Shown here piece by piece: positions 23,010-34,625 of a stretch of DNA of 64,000 nucleotides. The stretch spans positions 54,592,427 to 54,656,426 of the forward strand of contig OZ038387.1 in the NCBI GenBank assembly GCA_964036045.1. The letters run 5' to 3'. Source of the stretch: Eutreptiella sp. 'Long Island Sound 2002' (lineage: Eukaryota > Euglenozoa > Euglenophyceae > Eutreptiales > Eutreptiaceae). The translations under genes and the position numbers were made by a program. How positions within the stretch are numbered: the stretch's first letter is position 1; every line of letters begins with the position of its first letter. The notes beneath the pieces were generated by a model, which was given only the letters and a program-made list of their open reading frames with translations, made no database searches and had not been told where the DNA came from.

Positions 23010-26000
23010 AGAAGACTTAATCACCGAGCTGGGTTTACCCTGTCGAGGTTTTACACCACCTTTTAGGGGCCAAGGCTGAGCAACACGTTTTAGCAAGCAG
23101 CAGCAGCAAGCAGCAGCAGCATCAAGCAGCAGGCGCATAAAAAGTCCTTGCGCCCACACCGCGGCTCAAAACCGGCATCGGAGTAGCTCAAAACCAACGG
23201 GGAGCCAAGGCGCATCACCACAAACAAGTTTCGTTGCGTTTTGAGCCGTCTAGCCTGTTCTACGGCCGATTCAGTGTCCAAAAATGGCCGTTTTTGGGCT
23301 GTTTTTGGCTGTTTTCAGGACGATCGTCCTAAAGTTCAGGACGATCGCCGCTGCGCCAAGCAGGTGTTTCCGATGAGGGCCGTTGCTCTTTCATGGCGAT
23401 TGGGCTATCAAAGGATGGCAAATGGGTGTTCAATAAGGCGTGTACCACGCCGTGGTGCCACGCGGTGGTCCATTTTGAGGTGAAAACAAGCCGTTTTTGA
23501 GCCGTGTTTCAGGACAATCGTCCCGACTGTGGAGGCACATCTTGAAAGCAAGCAGTCTTTCCTCAACGGTGATCTGCAATGCGTTACGCAAGACTAGGAC
23601 CCAGCTCGGTCGTAGTTCGAGTCTTGATTACCGAGCTGGGTTTACCCTATCGAGGTTTTACACCACCTTTTAGGGGCCAAGGCTGAGCAACACGTTTTAG
23701 CAGCAACAGCAGCAAGCAGCGGAAGGTCCAAAAGTCTTTGAGACCACACCGCGGCTCAAAACCGGCATCCAAGTAGCTCCAAACGACCGGGGAGCCAAGG
23801 CGCATCACCACAAACAAGTTTTGTTGCGTTTTGAGCCGTCTAGCCTGTTCTACGGCCGATTTAGTGTCCAAAAATGGCCGTTTTTGGGCTGTTTTCGGCT
23901 GTTTTCACGACGATCGTCCTGAAAGTTCAGGACGATCGCCGCTACGCCAAGCAGGTGTTTCCGATGCGGGCCGTTGTTCTTTCATGGCGTTTGGGCTATC
24001 AAATGATGGCAAATGGGTGTTCAATAAGGCGTGTACCACGCCGTGGTGCCACGCAGTGGTCCATTTTGAGGGGAAGATGAGCCGTTTTCGAGCCGCGTTT
24101 GAGGACCATCGCCGTAACCATGGAGGCACATCTCTAAAGTAAGCGGTCTTTCTTCAACGGTGATTTCCCATGTGTTACGCAAGACTAGGACCCAGCTCGG
24201 TCCTAGTTCGAGTCTTGATTACCGCGCTGGGTTTACCCTGTCGAGGTTTTACACCACCTTTTAGGGGCCAAGGCTGAGCTACACGTTTTAGCAGCAACAG
24301 CAGCAAGCAGCAACAAGCAGCAGAAGGTCCAAAAGTCCTTGCGACCACACCGTGGGTCAAAACCGGCATCCAAGTAGCTCAAAACGACCGGGGAGCAAAC
24401 GCGCATCACCACGAACAAGTTTTTCAGGACAATCGCCGTAGGCATGGAGGCACATCTCTAAAGCAAGGGGTCTTTCCTGAACGGTGATTTCCCATGCGTT
24501 ACGCAAGACTAGGACCCAGCTCGGTCCTAGTTCGAGTCTTGATTACCGAGCTGGGTGTACCATGTCGAGATTTTACACCACCTTTTAGGGGCCAAGGGTG
24601 AGCAACACGTTTTAGCAAGCAGCAAGCAGCAAGCAGCAGCAAGCAGCAAGCAGGCGCTTAAAAAGTCCTTGAGACCACACCGGGGCTCAAAACCGGCATC
24701 CAAGTAGCTCAAAACGACCGCGGAGCCAAGGCGCATCACCACAAACAAGTTTCGTTGCATTTCGAGCCGCCTAGCTCGTTCTACGGCCGATTTAGCGTCC
24801 AAAAGTGGCCGTTTTTGGGCCGTTTTCAGCGGTTTTCAGGACGATCGTCCTGAAAGTTCAGGACGATTGCCGCTACGGCAAGCAGGTGATTCCGATGAGG
24901 GCCGTTGTTCTTTCATGGCGATTGGGCTATTAAAGGATGGCAAATGGGTGTTCAATCCGGCATGTACCACGCCATGGTGCCACGCAGTGGTCCATTTTGA
25001 GGTGAAAATGAGCCGTTTCTGAGCCGCGTTTCAGGACCATCGCCGTAACCATGGAGGCACATCTGCAAAGCAAGCGGTCTTTCTTCAACGGTGATTTCCC
25101 ATGCGTTACGCAAGACTAGGACCCAGCTCGGTCCTAGTTCGAGTCTTGATTACCGAGCTGGGTTTACCCTGTCGAGGTTTTACACCACCTTTTAGGGGCC
25201 AAGGCTGAGCTACACGTTCTAGCAAGTAGCAACAGCAGCAGCAGCAGCAAGCAGCAGCAAGCAACAAGCAGGCGCTTAAAAAGTCTTTGAGACCACACCG
25301 CGGCTCAAAACCGGCATCCAAGTAGCTCAAAATGACCGGGGAGCCAAGGCACATCACCTCAAACAGGTTTCGTGTTGTTTCGAGCCGTCTAGCCCGTTCT
25401 ATGGCCGATTTAGTGTCCAAAAATGGCCGTTTTTGGGCTTTTTTCGGCTGTTTTCGGGACGATCGTCCTTAAAGTTCAGGACGATCGCCGCTACACCAAG
25501 CAGGTGTTCCCTATGAGGGCCGCTGTTCTTTCATGGCGATTGGGCTATCAAAGGATGGCAAATGGGTGTTCAATAAGGCGTGTACCACACCGTGGTGCCA
25601 CGCGGTGGTCCATTTTGAGGTAAAAATTAGCCGTTTTCCAGCCGTGTTTCAGGACAATCGCCGTAAGCATGGAGGCACATCTCTAAAACAAGCGGTCTTG
25701 CTCCACGGTGAATTCCCTTGCGTTACGCAAGACTAGGACCCAGCTCGGTCCTAGTTCGAGTCTTGCTTACCGAGCTGGGTTTACCCTGTCGAGGTTTTAC
25801 ACCACCTTTTAGGGGCCAAGGCTGAGCTACACGTTTTAGCAAGCAGCAACAGCAGCAGCAGCAGCAAGCAGCAGCAAGCAGCAAGCAAGCGCTTAAAAAG
25901 TCTTTGAGACCACACCGCGGCTCAAAACCGGCATCCAAGTAGCTCAAAATGACCGGGGAGCCAAGGCGCATCACCACAAACAGGTTTCGTTGCATTTCGA

Positions 26001-26995
26001 GCCGTCTAGCCCGTTCTATGGCCAATTTAGTGTCCAAAATTGGCCGTTTTTGGGCCGTTTTCAGCGGTTTTCAGGACGATCGTCCTTAAAGTTCAGGACG
26101 ATCGCCGCTACACCAAGCAGGTGTTTCCTATGAGGGCCGCTGTTCTTTCATGGCGATTGGGCTATCAAAGGATGGCAAATGGGTGTTCAATAAGGCGTGT
26201 ACCACGCCGTGGTGCCACGCGGTGGTCCATTTTGAGGTAAAAATGAGCCGTTTTCCAGCCGTGTTTCAGGACGATCGCCGTAAGCATGGACGCACATCTC
26301 TAAAACAAGCGGTCTTGCTCCACGGTGATTTCCCATGCGTTACGCAAGACTAGGACCGAGCTCGGTCCTAGTTCGAGTCTTGATTACCGAGCTGGGTTTA
26401 CCCTGTCGAGGTTTTACACCACGTTTTAGGGGCCAAGGCTGAGCACCACGTTTTAGCAGCGGCAGCAAGCAGCAAGCAAGCAGCAAGCAGGCGAGTAAAA
26501 AGTCCTTGTGGCGACACTATGGGTCAAAACCGGCATCCAAGTAGCTCAAAACCACCGGGGAGCGAAAGCGCATCACCACAAATAGGTTTCGTTGCGTTTT
26601 GAGCTATCTAGCCCGTTCTACGGCCGATTTAGTGTCCCAAAAATGGCCGTTTTTAGGCTGTTTTCGGCTGTTTTCAGGACGATCGTCCTTAAAGTTCAGG
26701 ACGATCGCCGCTACGCCAAGCACGTGTTTCCGATGAGGGCCGTTGTTCTTTCATGGCGATTGGGCTATCAAAGAATGGCAAATAGGTGTTCAATCAGGCG
26801 TGTACCACGCCGTGGTGCCACGCGGTGGTCCATTTTGAGGTAAAAATGAGCCGTTTCTGAGCCGTGTCTCAGGACAATTGTGGTAACCATGGAGGCACAT
26901 CTCTAAAGCAAGCGGTCTTTCTTCAACGGTGATTTCCAATGCGTTACGCAAGACTAGGACCCAGCTCGGTCCTAGTTGGAGTCTTGATCATAGGT
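23010..26995. repeat. Tandem array of about 610-bp units (seven copies)
   Basis: Units start at ACCGAGCTGGGTTTACC near 23023, 23630, 24221, 24545, 25151, 25769 and 26386, and the array ends near 26990. Six units are about 590-617 bp and the third is cut to about 325 bp by an internal deletion. In order, each unit holds the start motif, GGGGCCAAGGCTGAGC, a variable AGCAAGCAGCAGC microsatellite, a CCGGCATCCAAGTAGCTC block, a perfect 14-bp palindrome AGGACGATCGTCCT soon followed by a second AGGACGATCG, and a GCAAGACTAGGACCCAGCTCGGT end. Start and end motifs are inverted repeats of each other (CCCAGCTCGGT versus ACCGAGCTGGG), so each junction can fold. Minus frames of about 104 codons and plus frames of 66 codons recur in each unit but carry no motif. 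Confidence 0.95.
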
Positions 26996-26999
26996 TCCG

Positions 27000-28625
27000 A
27001 TGGCAGGGCGTGGGCATCCCCTGTCATATGTGGATTCTGCGTTAAACCCGGCACATCCGGTATCCTGTTGGTTCTCGTTCAATCATCCAATGACTAATAT
27101 GCACAACACTCCAGCCATGGGTATGGTACAATGTAGCCATAAGGATATGGCTACGCCAGGCCCAAAAGCCATTCTCGTGGCGCTAAGTAGTGTGTGAGCA
27201 AGCGGGCTTAGCAAAAAGTCTTCAACCGGTGAAGTGACACAACATGCAGCAGCGAGATTGGCTGTACATCATATCAGCCGTATCCGACCGCACTGGCTGC
27301 CCCCCCCCCCCCCCCCAAGCCCTCTGTCGGCCCAAATTTCAGCCACCACAAAGCGAGGGTGCAGGCCGTGGGCTGGTTCCTCTTGGGGACCAGGAAACAG
27401 GGGAGCAGACCTTTTGCTGCCCCCACCCCCCCCCAACAGAAATGGGGCCGGACCGAAAGCAGGCCCAGCACCCCCCCCCCCCCCCGCATGCCCTCACACC
27501 CTCACTGCAGGCCGTCACATGGTGATCGAGGTCCCTCAGGGAGCGGACGCCGAGCGACAAGTATGTTGGGATCTGGGACCCGCATGGTAACCCAGCAGGT
27601 GGTCCTCCTCTCCCACACAAGTGAACAGGTAGACCCATCCACCACCCTACCCCCCCCCCCCCCCAGCCTGCGCCCCCGACGGGAGGGGTGCACGGAGTCG
27701 GCGCCCTCAGGGCCTAAAAAGTGGAGGTTGTGAAGGGCTCACAGCTTGACCGCTGTGGGTATCCCTTGAGCGGCCTGCCTAGGGAACCTCCAGGTGTGCA
27801 CGTGCCCCTCCAACTTCATCACAGACGCCTAGGCCAGCACAGCCCCGTGCATTCCAGTGCAGTTGTGGGTGACCCCTGGAGGCCAGACAGCCACCAGCCG
27901 ACCCCTGCCCCCCCCCCCCCTTCCTCAACGGAGAGGCCATTCGGGTGTGGTGCCCTCTGGGCCCCCTCGTCTACGCGGGCTGTAGCGCCGCAGCCAGTGC
28001 AGCCAGCACTGGTGGCACCCAGGGCAGGGAAGCACACTCTGCGCCCTGGTGCCCCTCCATCTGCCCAGGGTACGCCCTCGGCCGTGGGAGCCGGACCCAG
28101 CCCGCGAGGCAGCACCACCTGTGCCTAAGGCAGTCAAGGAGTGCGGGTCTGACCCCAGTCGTGCCACGTACCACCGCCTTCCCGTGCCAATAGGCAGTCG
28201 TGGAGTGGTTGGGTAGCATGTCCTTGTGACGTGGAGGTTGCGAGCCCAGGCCCACATCTCCCCCGGCGGGCTCAGCGTCAGGCTCTCCAGCCTCCCTGCC
28301 GGGGCCTGGAGCACCAGGCACACACTTCCCCGCGCCATGTGCGCCAACGCCGAACAACAATGGAGCAAGCAGGTGTGCCACAGCCCTCCCCCCCCCCCCT
28401 CAGACACACAAGGGCACATACACACGGGCACGGCGGCATCTCCCGCCCGCGAGCGCCACCGCGGGGTCTGGGGGCGGTCAACAGTCCGGTAGGCCTTGTG
28501 ACCGGACACCCGGGTACGGCCGCCCAGTCGGGTCCCGCAGGGAAGGCGGCGCGGACCGTGGGTAGGCGACCAGGCGAGGCCTTGACCCAACCCAACCCAA
28601 CCCAACCCCCCCCCAAGCCCCCGGT
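27000..28625. other. GC-rich region with many poly-C tracts
   Basis: C runs of 10 or more bases lie at about 27300, 27425, 27471, 27651, 27909 and 28387, with ACCCAACCCAACCC at 28585. Long ORFs (for example 27925-28605 minus, 226 codons) occur on both strands, as expected of stop-poor GC-rich DNA. I see no domain and call no gene. Tract lengths may be unreliable in the assembly. Confidence 0.5.
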
Positions 28626-28651
28626 TGGCAAAACTAAATTACTCACATAAC

Positions 28652-28905
28652 TTTAGTTTTGCTCAGCTGGTGTTCTGTGTGTTGTTTGTCTGTAGAGCCT
28701 CTGTCACCGTACTGTTTGTGGCTCCCAACAGCTCGTGCGGGTACCTCAACACCGTAGAATGATGCAGCACACTGCCAATATGGAGAATCCCATATTGCCA
28801 GTGTGCTCCATCATTCTCTGGAGTTCAGGTGCCTACAGGAGCTGTACGGTGACTGGGTCAATTATAGAGAGGTAGCATGCAGAACACCAGCTAAGCCAAA
28901 CAAGA
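28652..28905. repeat. 250-bp imperfect palindrome (foldback element or hairpin-RNA locus)
   Basis: The inner arms are 28756-28783 and 28790-28817: AGAATGATG, AGCACACTG and CAATATGG on the left match the right arm in reverse complement with two mismatches over 28 bases. The loop is only about six bases. Outward, GTCACCGTAC pairs with GTACGGTGAC, and CAGCTGGTGTTCTG (28664-28677) pairs with CAGAACACCAGCT (28880-28892). The pairing therefore covers most of the 250 bp, with small asymmetric bulges. No ORF lies inside. Confidence 0.85.
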
Positions 28906-29419
28906 AATAAAGGACTTAGCACCCGCCCGCGGGTCGCATCCACCTCCGCGGAAATAGGCGCATACGCAAGGCGCATCGGCGGCCGAATGGTAGCGCCTCA
29001 TGCCCTGAAAAGACTCGAGATTACCCATACAAGCCCAGGGGAGGGTGTGATTGTCTGTCTTGAAGTGGCTGGAGAGCATCAAGGTGACACGTCACCCGCC
29101 GTCGTCGCCGAATCACACATGTCAGCAGTCCCCGCAAGTGCAGCTGATGGTCGACTCAACCTCGGGTAAGCCACAAGGGGTGCACCACTATCCCCACCAC
29201 ACGTTTGGCAACCTCCGCCGGGGCCTCCTCCCTACTCACCGCGGAGGCTCGCGCTTGCGAGCCAAGGTGGATCCGCCGCACTGGCCACGACGCCAGACGC
29301 CCTCCCAAGGCCCACCGTAGGGCTTGCCACCTCTTAGCCCGCTGGGGCCTTGGTAGCGGCCATGGTGCAACAGTGCTTCCTCTTGCTTATAGTCTTCTCA
29401 ACTGTCAAGGTTGGTGTCT

Positions 29420-30035
29420 ACTAAAGTGGTTGGTGTTCGCTTGTCCCGGGATGGAGGGCCATGAGCAACGGATATTGGACTCGCACATGCCCCCGTGACG
29501 CAGCGCAAACCAAACTAGTGCCGAACGTTGCCCTGAGGTCGCCACATAAGACGGCTATCAAATGATCCATGGGCCGTCTGGTAAGCTCTCCCCCCTTCCA
29601 CAGGCACCAGCTAGCCATGAACCTTGCATTCTAGGGTACGCCGTAGTGCCGTTTTCCTGACCACAGTGGGTTGGAGCACATCCCCTCCATTGCTAGCCCA
29701 TTGGCCACCTTGTTCCCATACATATTGACCTGTGCCGGGACGAGCTCCCATCGCACTTGTCTGCGCGGCTTGCTCATTCCATGCAGGATAACTCCCATAC
29801 CGGCACATTTGCCTTTAGCACACCTGACGCCGTGGTCCATCCCCTTGACTTCCGGTTTTGGGCTTTGCCACTAGCAACCTATTACGGATACTGTGAGTCA
29901 GTCAAAATTCCGAGCTTTGGTACCCGGAATCCTTGCAGAGCTTCCACGGCGGCCCATAGTTCAGCCCCATTATTGGTTTGTCTGTGTTTGATTGGCACAC
30001 CCTACACCAAACGTGACAAAAAAAGGGAGCATTGA
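29420..30035 (-). pseudogene. LINE RNase H and 3' end, minus strand
   Basis: Reading the minus strand from 30035, the sequence matches the plus-strand copy at 37.7-38.05 kb nearly base for base: CCAATCAAACACA.ACAAACC, then the RNase H segment ILTDSQY. After frame changes it gives VNMYGNKVANGLAMEGMCSNP, where canonical RNase H has GNxxADxLA. It continues into a 3' block (29470-29620) that also occurs at 40060-40190. Stops TAA, TAG and TGA and at least two frame changes make it non-functional. It extends the consensus of this LINE family to its 3' side. Confidence 0.75.
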
Positions 30036-30544
30036 CAGAGTCCGGGTCTCATTTGGTCTATGTTTCCCTTCTTGCAGTTGTTCCATCAGGGAGATGTATT
30101 TTACATTGTGTGGAAAATGCAAATTATAGCTACATGTCTTTTTGTGGTTCTACTTTACACATTCCCTGACGGTTGCTAATGACCCGTTGTGGCAATTCGG
30201 AACAAGGTCCAAATCTTGCACTACTCGTTTAAACCGTTGCTGGAATTGTACTTTTTCAATACAACTCGGCACAGTGAAAATGCAAATTTTGACTGCGATT
30301 CCTCATCGTTTACTGCATTGGCGCCGTAAATTTTGGTTGGTCTTACTTTGTTGATCCAAGGGGGCAGACCCCTGTCGTGTGCATGTTTTCAAAAAGAGTG
30401 CATTTTTTGCGGTGCCATGGGTTAGCGTTTACGGTTGTACTTGTGTGTGTAGTGCACCCCAAGTCTTATGTGTCTTGTTGAAGGTCTCTTACTCCAAAAA
30501 TGTGACATCAGCTGTGCCCGGGTTTTTTGGTAGAGTTGTGTCTT

Positions 30545-31865
30545 ACCATGTGCCCTCTATGCGCCCACTAGGCACCCACTATACGCCCCCTATGTGCCCA
30601 ACATGTGGCCTCTATGCGTCCATTATGTGCCCTCTATGTGCCCTCCCTGCATTGTCTTTGTGCCCACTATGTGCCCACTATGTGCCTTGTATGTGCCCAC
30701 TATGCGCCTATTTGCGGCCACAATGTGTCCTCTATGCGCCCTCTGTGTGCCCTCCGTGCACCCACGATACACCGTCCGTGTGTGTACTATGCACCCACTA
30801 TGCACCCTCTATACGCCCACTATGCACCCTTTATGTGCCCTGTTTGCGCCCTTTGTGCACCCACTATGTGCCCTCTATGCGCCCTCCATGCGCCCACTTC
30901 GCGCCCTGTGTGTGACCACTATGTGCCCTCTATGCGCCCACTGTGTGCCCTCTATGTGCCCACTATGTGCCCACTATGTGCCCTCCGTGCACCCACTCTG
31001 CGCCCTCTGTGTGACCACTATGTGCCCTCTATGTGCCCACTATGCGCCCTCTATGTGCCCATTATGCGCCCTCTATGTGCCCTCCATGCGCCCACTCTGC
31101 ACCCTGCGTGTGGCCACTATGTGCCCTCTATGCGCCCACTATGTGCCCTCTATGTGCCCTCTATGCGCCCTCTATGCACCCTCTAGGCGCCTTCCATGTG
31201 CCCAATATAAGCCCACTATGTGCCCGCTATGTGCCCAGTGTGAGCCCACTTTGGGTGCTCAATGCGCCCACTACGTGCCCACGGTGCGCCCACTGTGTGC
31301 CCTGTGTGCGCGCTCTGTGTGCCCACTATGCACCCACTATGTGCCCTCTATGTGCCTTGTATAGACCCTCTATGCACCTTCTATGCGCCCACTATGTGCC
31401 CTCTATGCGCCCACTATGCACCCACTATGCCCCCTCTGTGCCCCCTCTATACGCCCTCTATGCGCCCACTATGTGCCCTCTATGCACCCTCGGTATGCCC
31501 TTCATGTGCCCTCTATGCGCCCACTATGCGCCCACTATGTTCCCTCTATGTGCCCTCGATGTGCCCACTGTGTGCCTACTATGCGCCCCGTATGCGCCCT
31601 CTGTGCACCTTCTATGCGCCCATTATGTACGCATTATGCGTCCTCTGTGCAGTATGCCCCCTCTATACGCCCACTATGTGCCCTCTATGTGCCCTCTATG
31701 TGCCCTCGATGCTCCCGCTATGCGCCCTCTATGCGCCCCTTATGTGCCCTCTATGCACCTCCTATGTGCCCATTATGTGCACATGATGTGCCCTCTGTAC
31801 GCCTACTATGCCCCCTCTATGTGCCCACTGAGTGCCCTCTATGCACCCTCTATGCGCACTCTATG
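30545..31865 (+). repeat. 11-bp minisatellite, about 120 units, open in all plus-strand frames
   Basis: The array is built from 11-bp words of the type TATGTGCCCTC and TATGCGCCCAC with frequent transitions (G/A, T/C) but almost no indels over 1.3 kb. Three units make 33 bp, so every plus frame reads an 11-residue repeat such as MCPLCALYAPT and stops are rare, giving frames of up to 327 codons. The ORFs follow from the repeat unit. A host gene is not implied. Three units in reverse orientation lie at 11877. Confidence 0.95.
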
Positions 31866-32049
31866 GGGGAATGTTTGCCCGGCGCGCTACTTTTGTATTA
31901 ACTATCCCGACTTCAGCCCCAGATTTACCCTCCCATGGAGAAGCCCCCCAAGTAGACCACATTGCACTGCACACCTTCCCTACAAAGCACGTGGCAAAAT
32001 AAAGCGATATCTGTGACTTCAACCACTCCAACTGTCATTTGTAGTGTAA

Positions 32050-33832
32050 TTAACAAACAACATTGGTCCCACAAGTGTGGGTGTCAATACATTCATTACA
32101 ATAGTGCTCCTTACACTCATCACAAACTGCGACGGTGGAGCGCCTTTGGCAACACAAAACACACACTTCCGCCTCATCCACTGCCTCATCTTGCGTGGCG
32201 GCCGAGTTGCTTTGGTCAGTCCAAACGTGAGGCGGGACATGCTCCCATGGTCCGTAGGGGGGGTGACGGACTTGCCTCCGGGTGCAAAACTGAGTAAAAT
32301 GCAACAAAATGCGGACTGACTGGTGCAACTCATTGGGGCCGCCACGCCAGATGTTCCTAACCAAACCCCAATGCCACAACCCAGCAAACAGCTGCTCAAT
32401 GCGTGCCCTGTACCACCCATGGACATCATTGTAACCTTGTTGGCGGGCTGTCAAAGTGCCATTCTTTCTTCCAATGAATGGCACAATGACATGAATCCGG
32501 CCTTTATAAGCGCCATCATGGCCCCCAACTTCCAAATCAAAGAAATCACCTCGGGTACGAGAAGGTCCGTACCCATCCCAAATCAAAACATCTGCTGATG
32601 TCCCGAGGGCCAAGGGGCAAATCCATACAATGTTGCCCAACATATCAACGGCAACAGTGACCTTGTAAACATGCGACGCATACTTAGGATTCCACAGGTC
32701 TGCACTCCATATCCCGCCAATGGACCTGATGGGCATGGAGTCTGTGAAATGCGTCATAAAGAATGGAAAATGGGGACAATGGTTGAAAGGATTCAACCTG
32801 TCGGCCCATCGAATCTCTTGAACAACATGGTTAAGGTATTCGCGAGCACGGGCAACACTCTGCCGCCAGGCAACCTCCGAACATTCTGCGTGAGACATGA
32901 AAGCACCGCTCTCTGCCGGTGGGGTGTGTTTCATCCAGAAAAAAAAGCGAAACAATGACTCACGGTCGAGGAGCTCGGGGTGCCCGTACTTCATCCAAAA
33001 TTCCTCCAATGTTTCGGCATCTGCACCCATCCGTGCAACTTGGGTACGCACACAGGTGGACTTACACCGTTTCACCCACCATTGGACACCACCACCCTTG
33101 CCATCGTCGTAGACGGGGTGCAAAGGGTGTGCCAAATTCTTAGACACGGCGAGGAGACATTCCAAAATCTCATCCTCTGTCTTTTTGTTCTCCCACGCAA
33201 CCTCTTCCGCTGTGTACTCTCTTTCCGTGGAGGGTTCGACAGGGTTGGGCTGGGGCTTGGGTTTGCCTTTCGCGGACTTAGATTTGCGGTGAGGTTTGGG
33301 TTGGGGTTTGGGTTCAGGGTTGGGTTGAGGTTTGGGTTCAGGTCTGGGTTGAGGTTTGGGTTGAGGTTTGGGTTGAGGTTTGGGCTGGGCTTCAAGATTG
33401 GAACTTGAGCTAGAACTAGAACTTGAGCTGGAACTGGAAGCTGAATTGGAGGCAAGCATTCCAAACAGCGTACGCTGCCCTTTGGCTGCCGGCAATGGCG
33501 CTGATGAACTCCGCTTCCGAGCCTGCTTGGCAACCTCTTCTTGTCTACGAGCCCTTAGCCGTGTTACCTCTGCATAAAAAGCGGCAGGGGCCACAGTTCC
33601 CCCCTCCAGATGCTCCGTGTCCTTTGGTAGGTGGTGGCCTTTGCCAAAGGTGAGGATTTGTTGGACTATCTTAGGCACGGCAATGTCCTGTTCTATGGTT
33701 GATGACGCGCACCCCATCTTGCAGGTACTCCAACTCCACGTACCCTTCGTCCGTATGGCCAGCTACCTTCGCAGGTACGCGAAGCCCAATGGACCGAGTG
33801 TAAAAGATGCTGTCCCCAATCCTCCAGTCCAT
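32050..33832 (-). pseudogene. DDE transposase, PIF/Harbinger-like, with N-terminal barrel and C-terminal zinc finger
   Basis: Coding runs from ATG 33832 (MDWRIGDSIFYTRS) to TAA at 32050. The N-terminal 50 residues (GYVELEYLQDGVRVINH) resemble a Tudor-like barrel. Frame then shifts by one near 33690. An uninterrupted frame of more than 540 codons follows: a basic helix (RLRARRQEEVAKQARKR), a Ser run, a Pro-Lys-Gln repeat stretch, then the catalytic core. Catalytic residues are Asp in FTDSMPI (codon 32740-32742), Asp in GHDGAYKG (32515-32517) and Glu in YRARIEQLF (32395-32397). The spacing is about 75 and 40 residues, typical of DDE_Tnp_4 enzymes, which cut and paste DNA between short duplicated sites. 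The end has a B-box-like finger (CVLCC...CDECKEHYCNEC...H). The intact core suggests recent activity. The single frameshift could be a sequencing error, so gene versus pseudogene is open. Confidence 0.8.
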
Positions 33833-34032
33833 ATCGAAAAGCAAAAGAGGTTTGAGGACGCGAACAGCAAAAATTGATCTCCCGCGGCAGACACGCTGGG
33901 TGTATCACCATATTACCAGCCCAGCGTGCCCGTTTCAAAGTGCACATGCACGCATTTCAGGAACTACGCAACAAAACATAACGCAACGCAACGCAAAGCA
34001 AAGCACGAGAAAGCAAAGGAAGAAAGAAAGCC

Positions 34033-34076
34033 CCTGAATGCCTCCTTCTCGAGCCGGGGAAAAGCTCGAGGCAGGG
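34033..34076 (-). repeat. Hairpin leader motif upstream of the transposase gene
   Basis: On the minus strand this reads CTGCCTCGAGC, short loop, GGCTCGAGAAGGAGGC, ATTCAGGGG. It is the same as 12390-12436 apart from loop differences. It sits about 200 bases upstream of the transposase start, and an ATGTAGCC motif lies further upstream in both copies. Confidence 0.75.
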
Positions 34077-34099
34077 GGGAACCGGAGAGGGATCTGTGG

Positions 34100-34620
34100 G
34101 GCTACATAACCACCTATAGGACTATGCAACCCCTGTAGCAACCCGGGTCATGAACTCCGACACATGCCGGAAGCCACCCTTGGGGACATTCAAGTCCATA
34201 AATCACCCGATCAATTCGGTTGCGGGGAAGAGGACGGAGGCATATTGCTTCACGGCCTCTATTTGTTTGTTGCGGATGACGTGGAGTTGGGCAACCTCGG
34301 TGGCCTCGTACCACCGGGCCTTGGCCAAAGGGGATGAGGCCCTTTGGGCACCCTTTGACCACGGAAACACGTCAAATGGGCATGGTATGAGCACAAGCAA
34401 AGCGGGGCAAATGTGCCAAAATTTGGTTAACGTATTAATATTGGACAGGTTAATTTTCACACCCTTTCATATATTAAAAATTAAAATTATCCATATTGGT
34501 TTTAACGTAGGTCTCTAGGGTTTGTTTGCATTTCCTCTCTGTCAAACAGTTTTTCTGTCTTTATTTTGGGAGGAGCCCCCCCCCCCCCCACCCGCACGGC
34601 CCCAAGCATGGCAACATAGC
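34100..34620. other. No gene seen
   Basis: AT-rich patch at 34430-34510. TTTGTTTGCATTTCC...CAG at 34526-34553 recurs at 35922-35952 and could be a repeated splice-acceptor region or a small dispersed repeat. Confidence 0.35.
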
Positions 34621-34625
34621 ACTCA

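Noticed and set aside
25106-26037. Recurrent 104-codon ORFs in the 610-bp array
   Set aside because: Their middle is the CAG microsatellite read as Cys/Leu/Ala runs. Frames are lost in other units and there is no start-context or motif conservation.
27925-28605. 226-codon minus-strand ORF in GC-rich DNA
   Set aside because: Overlapping ORFs of similar length exist on the other strand. Poly-C tracts and lack of any motif make chance the better explanation.
30379-32016. Long Cys/Pro/Leu-rich ORFs (up to 327 codons)
   Set aside because: They arise from the 11-bp repeat, which is stop-free in every plus frame. Three overlapping frames encode the same shifted peptide.
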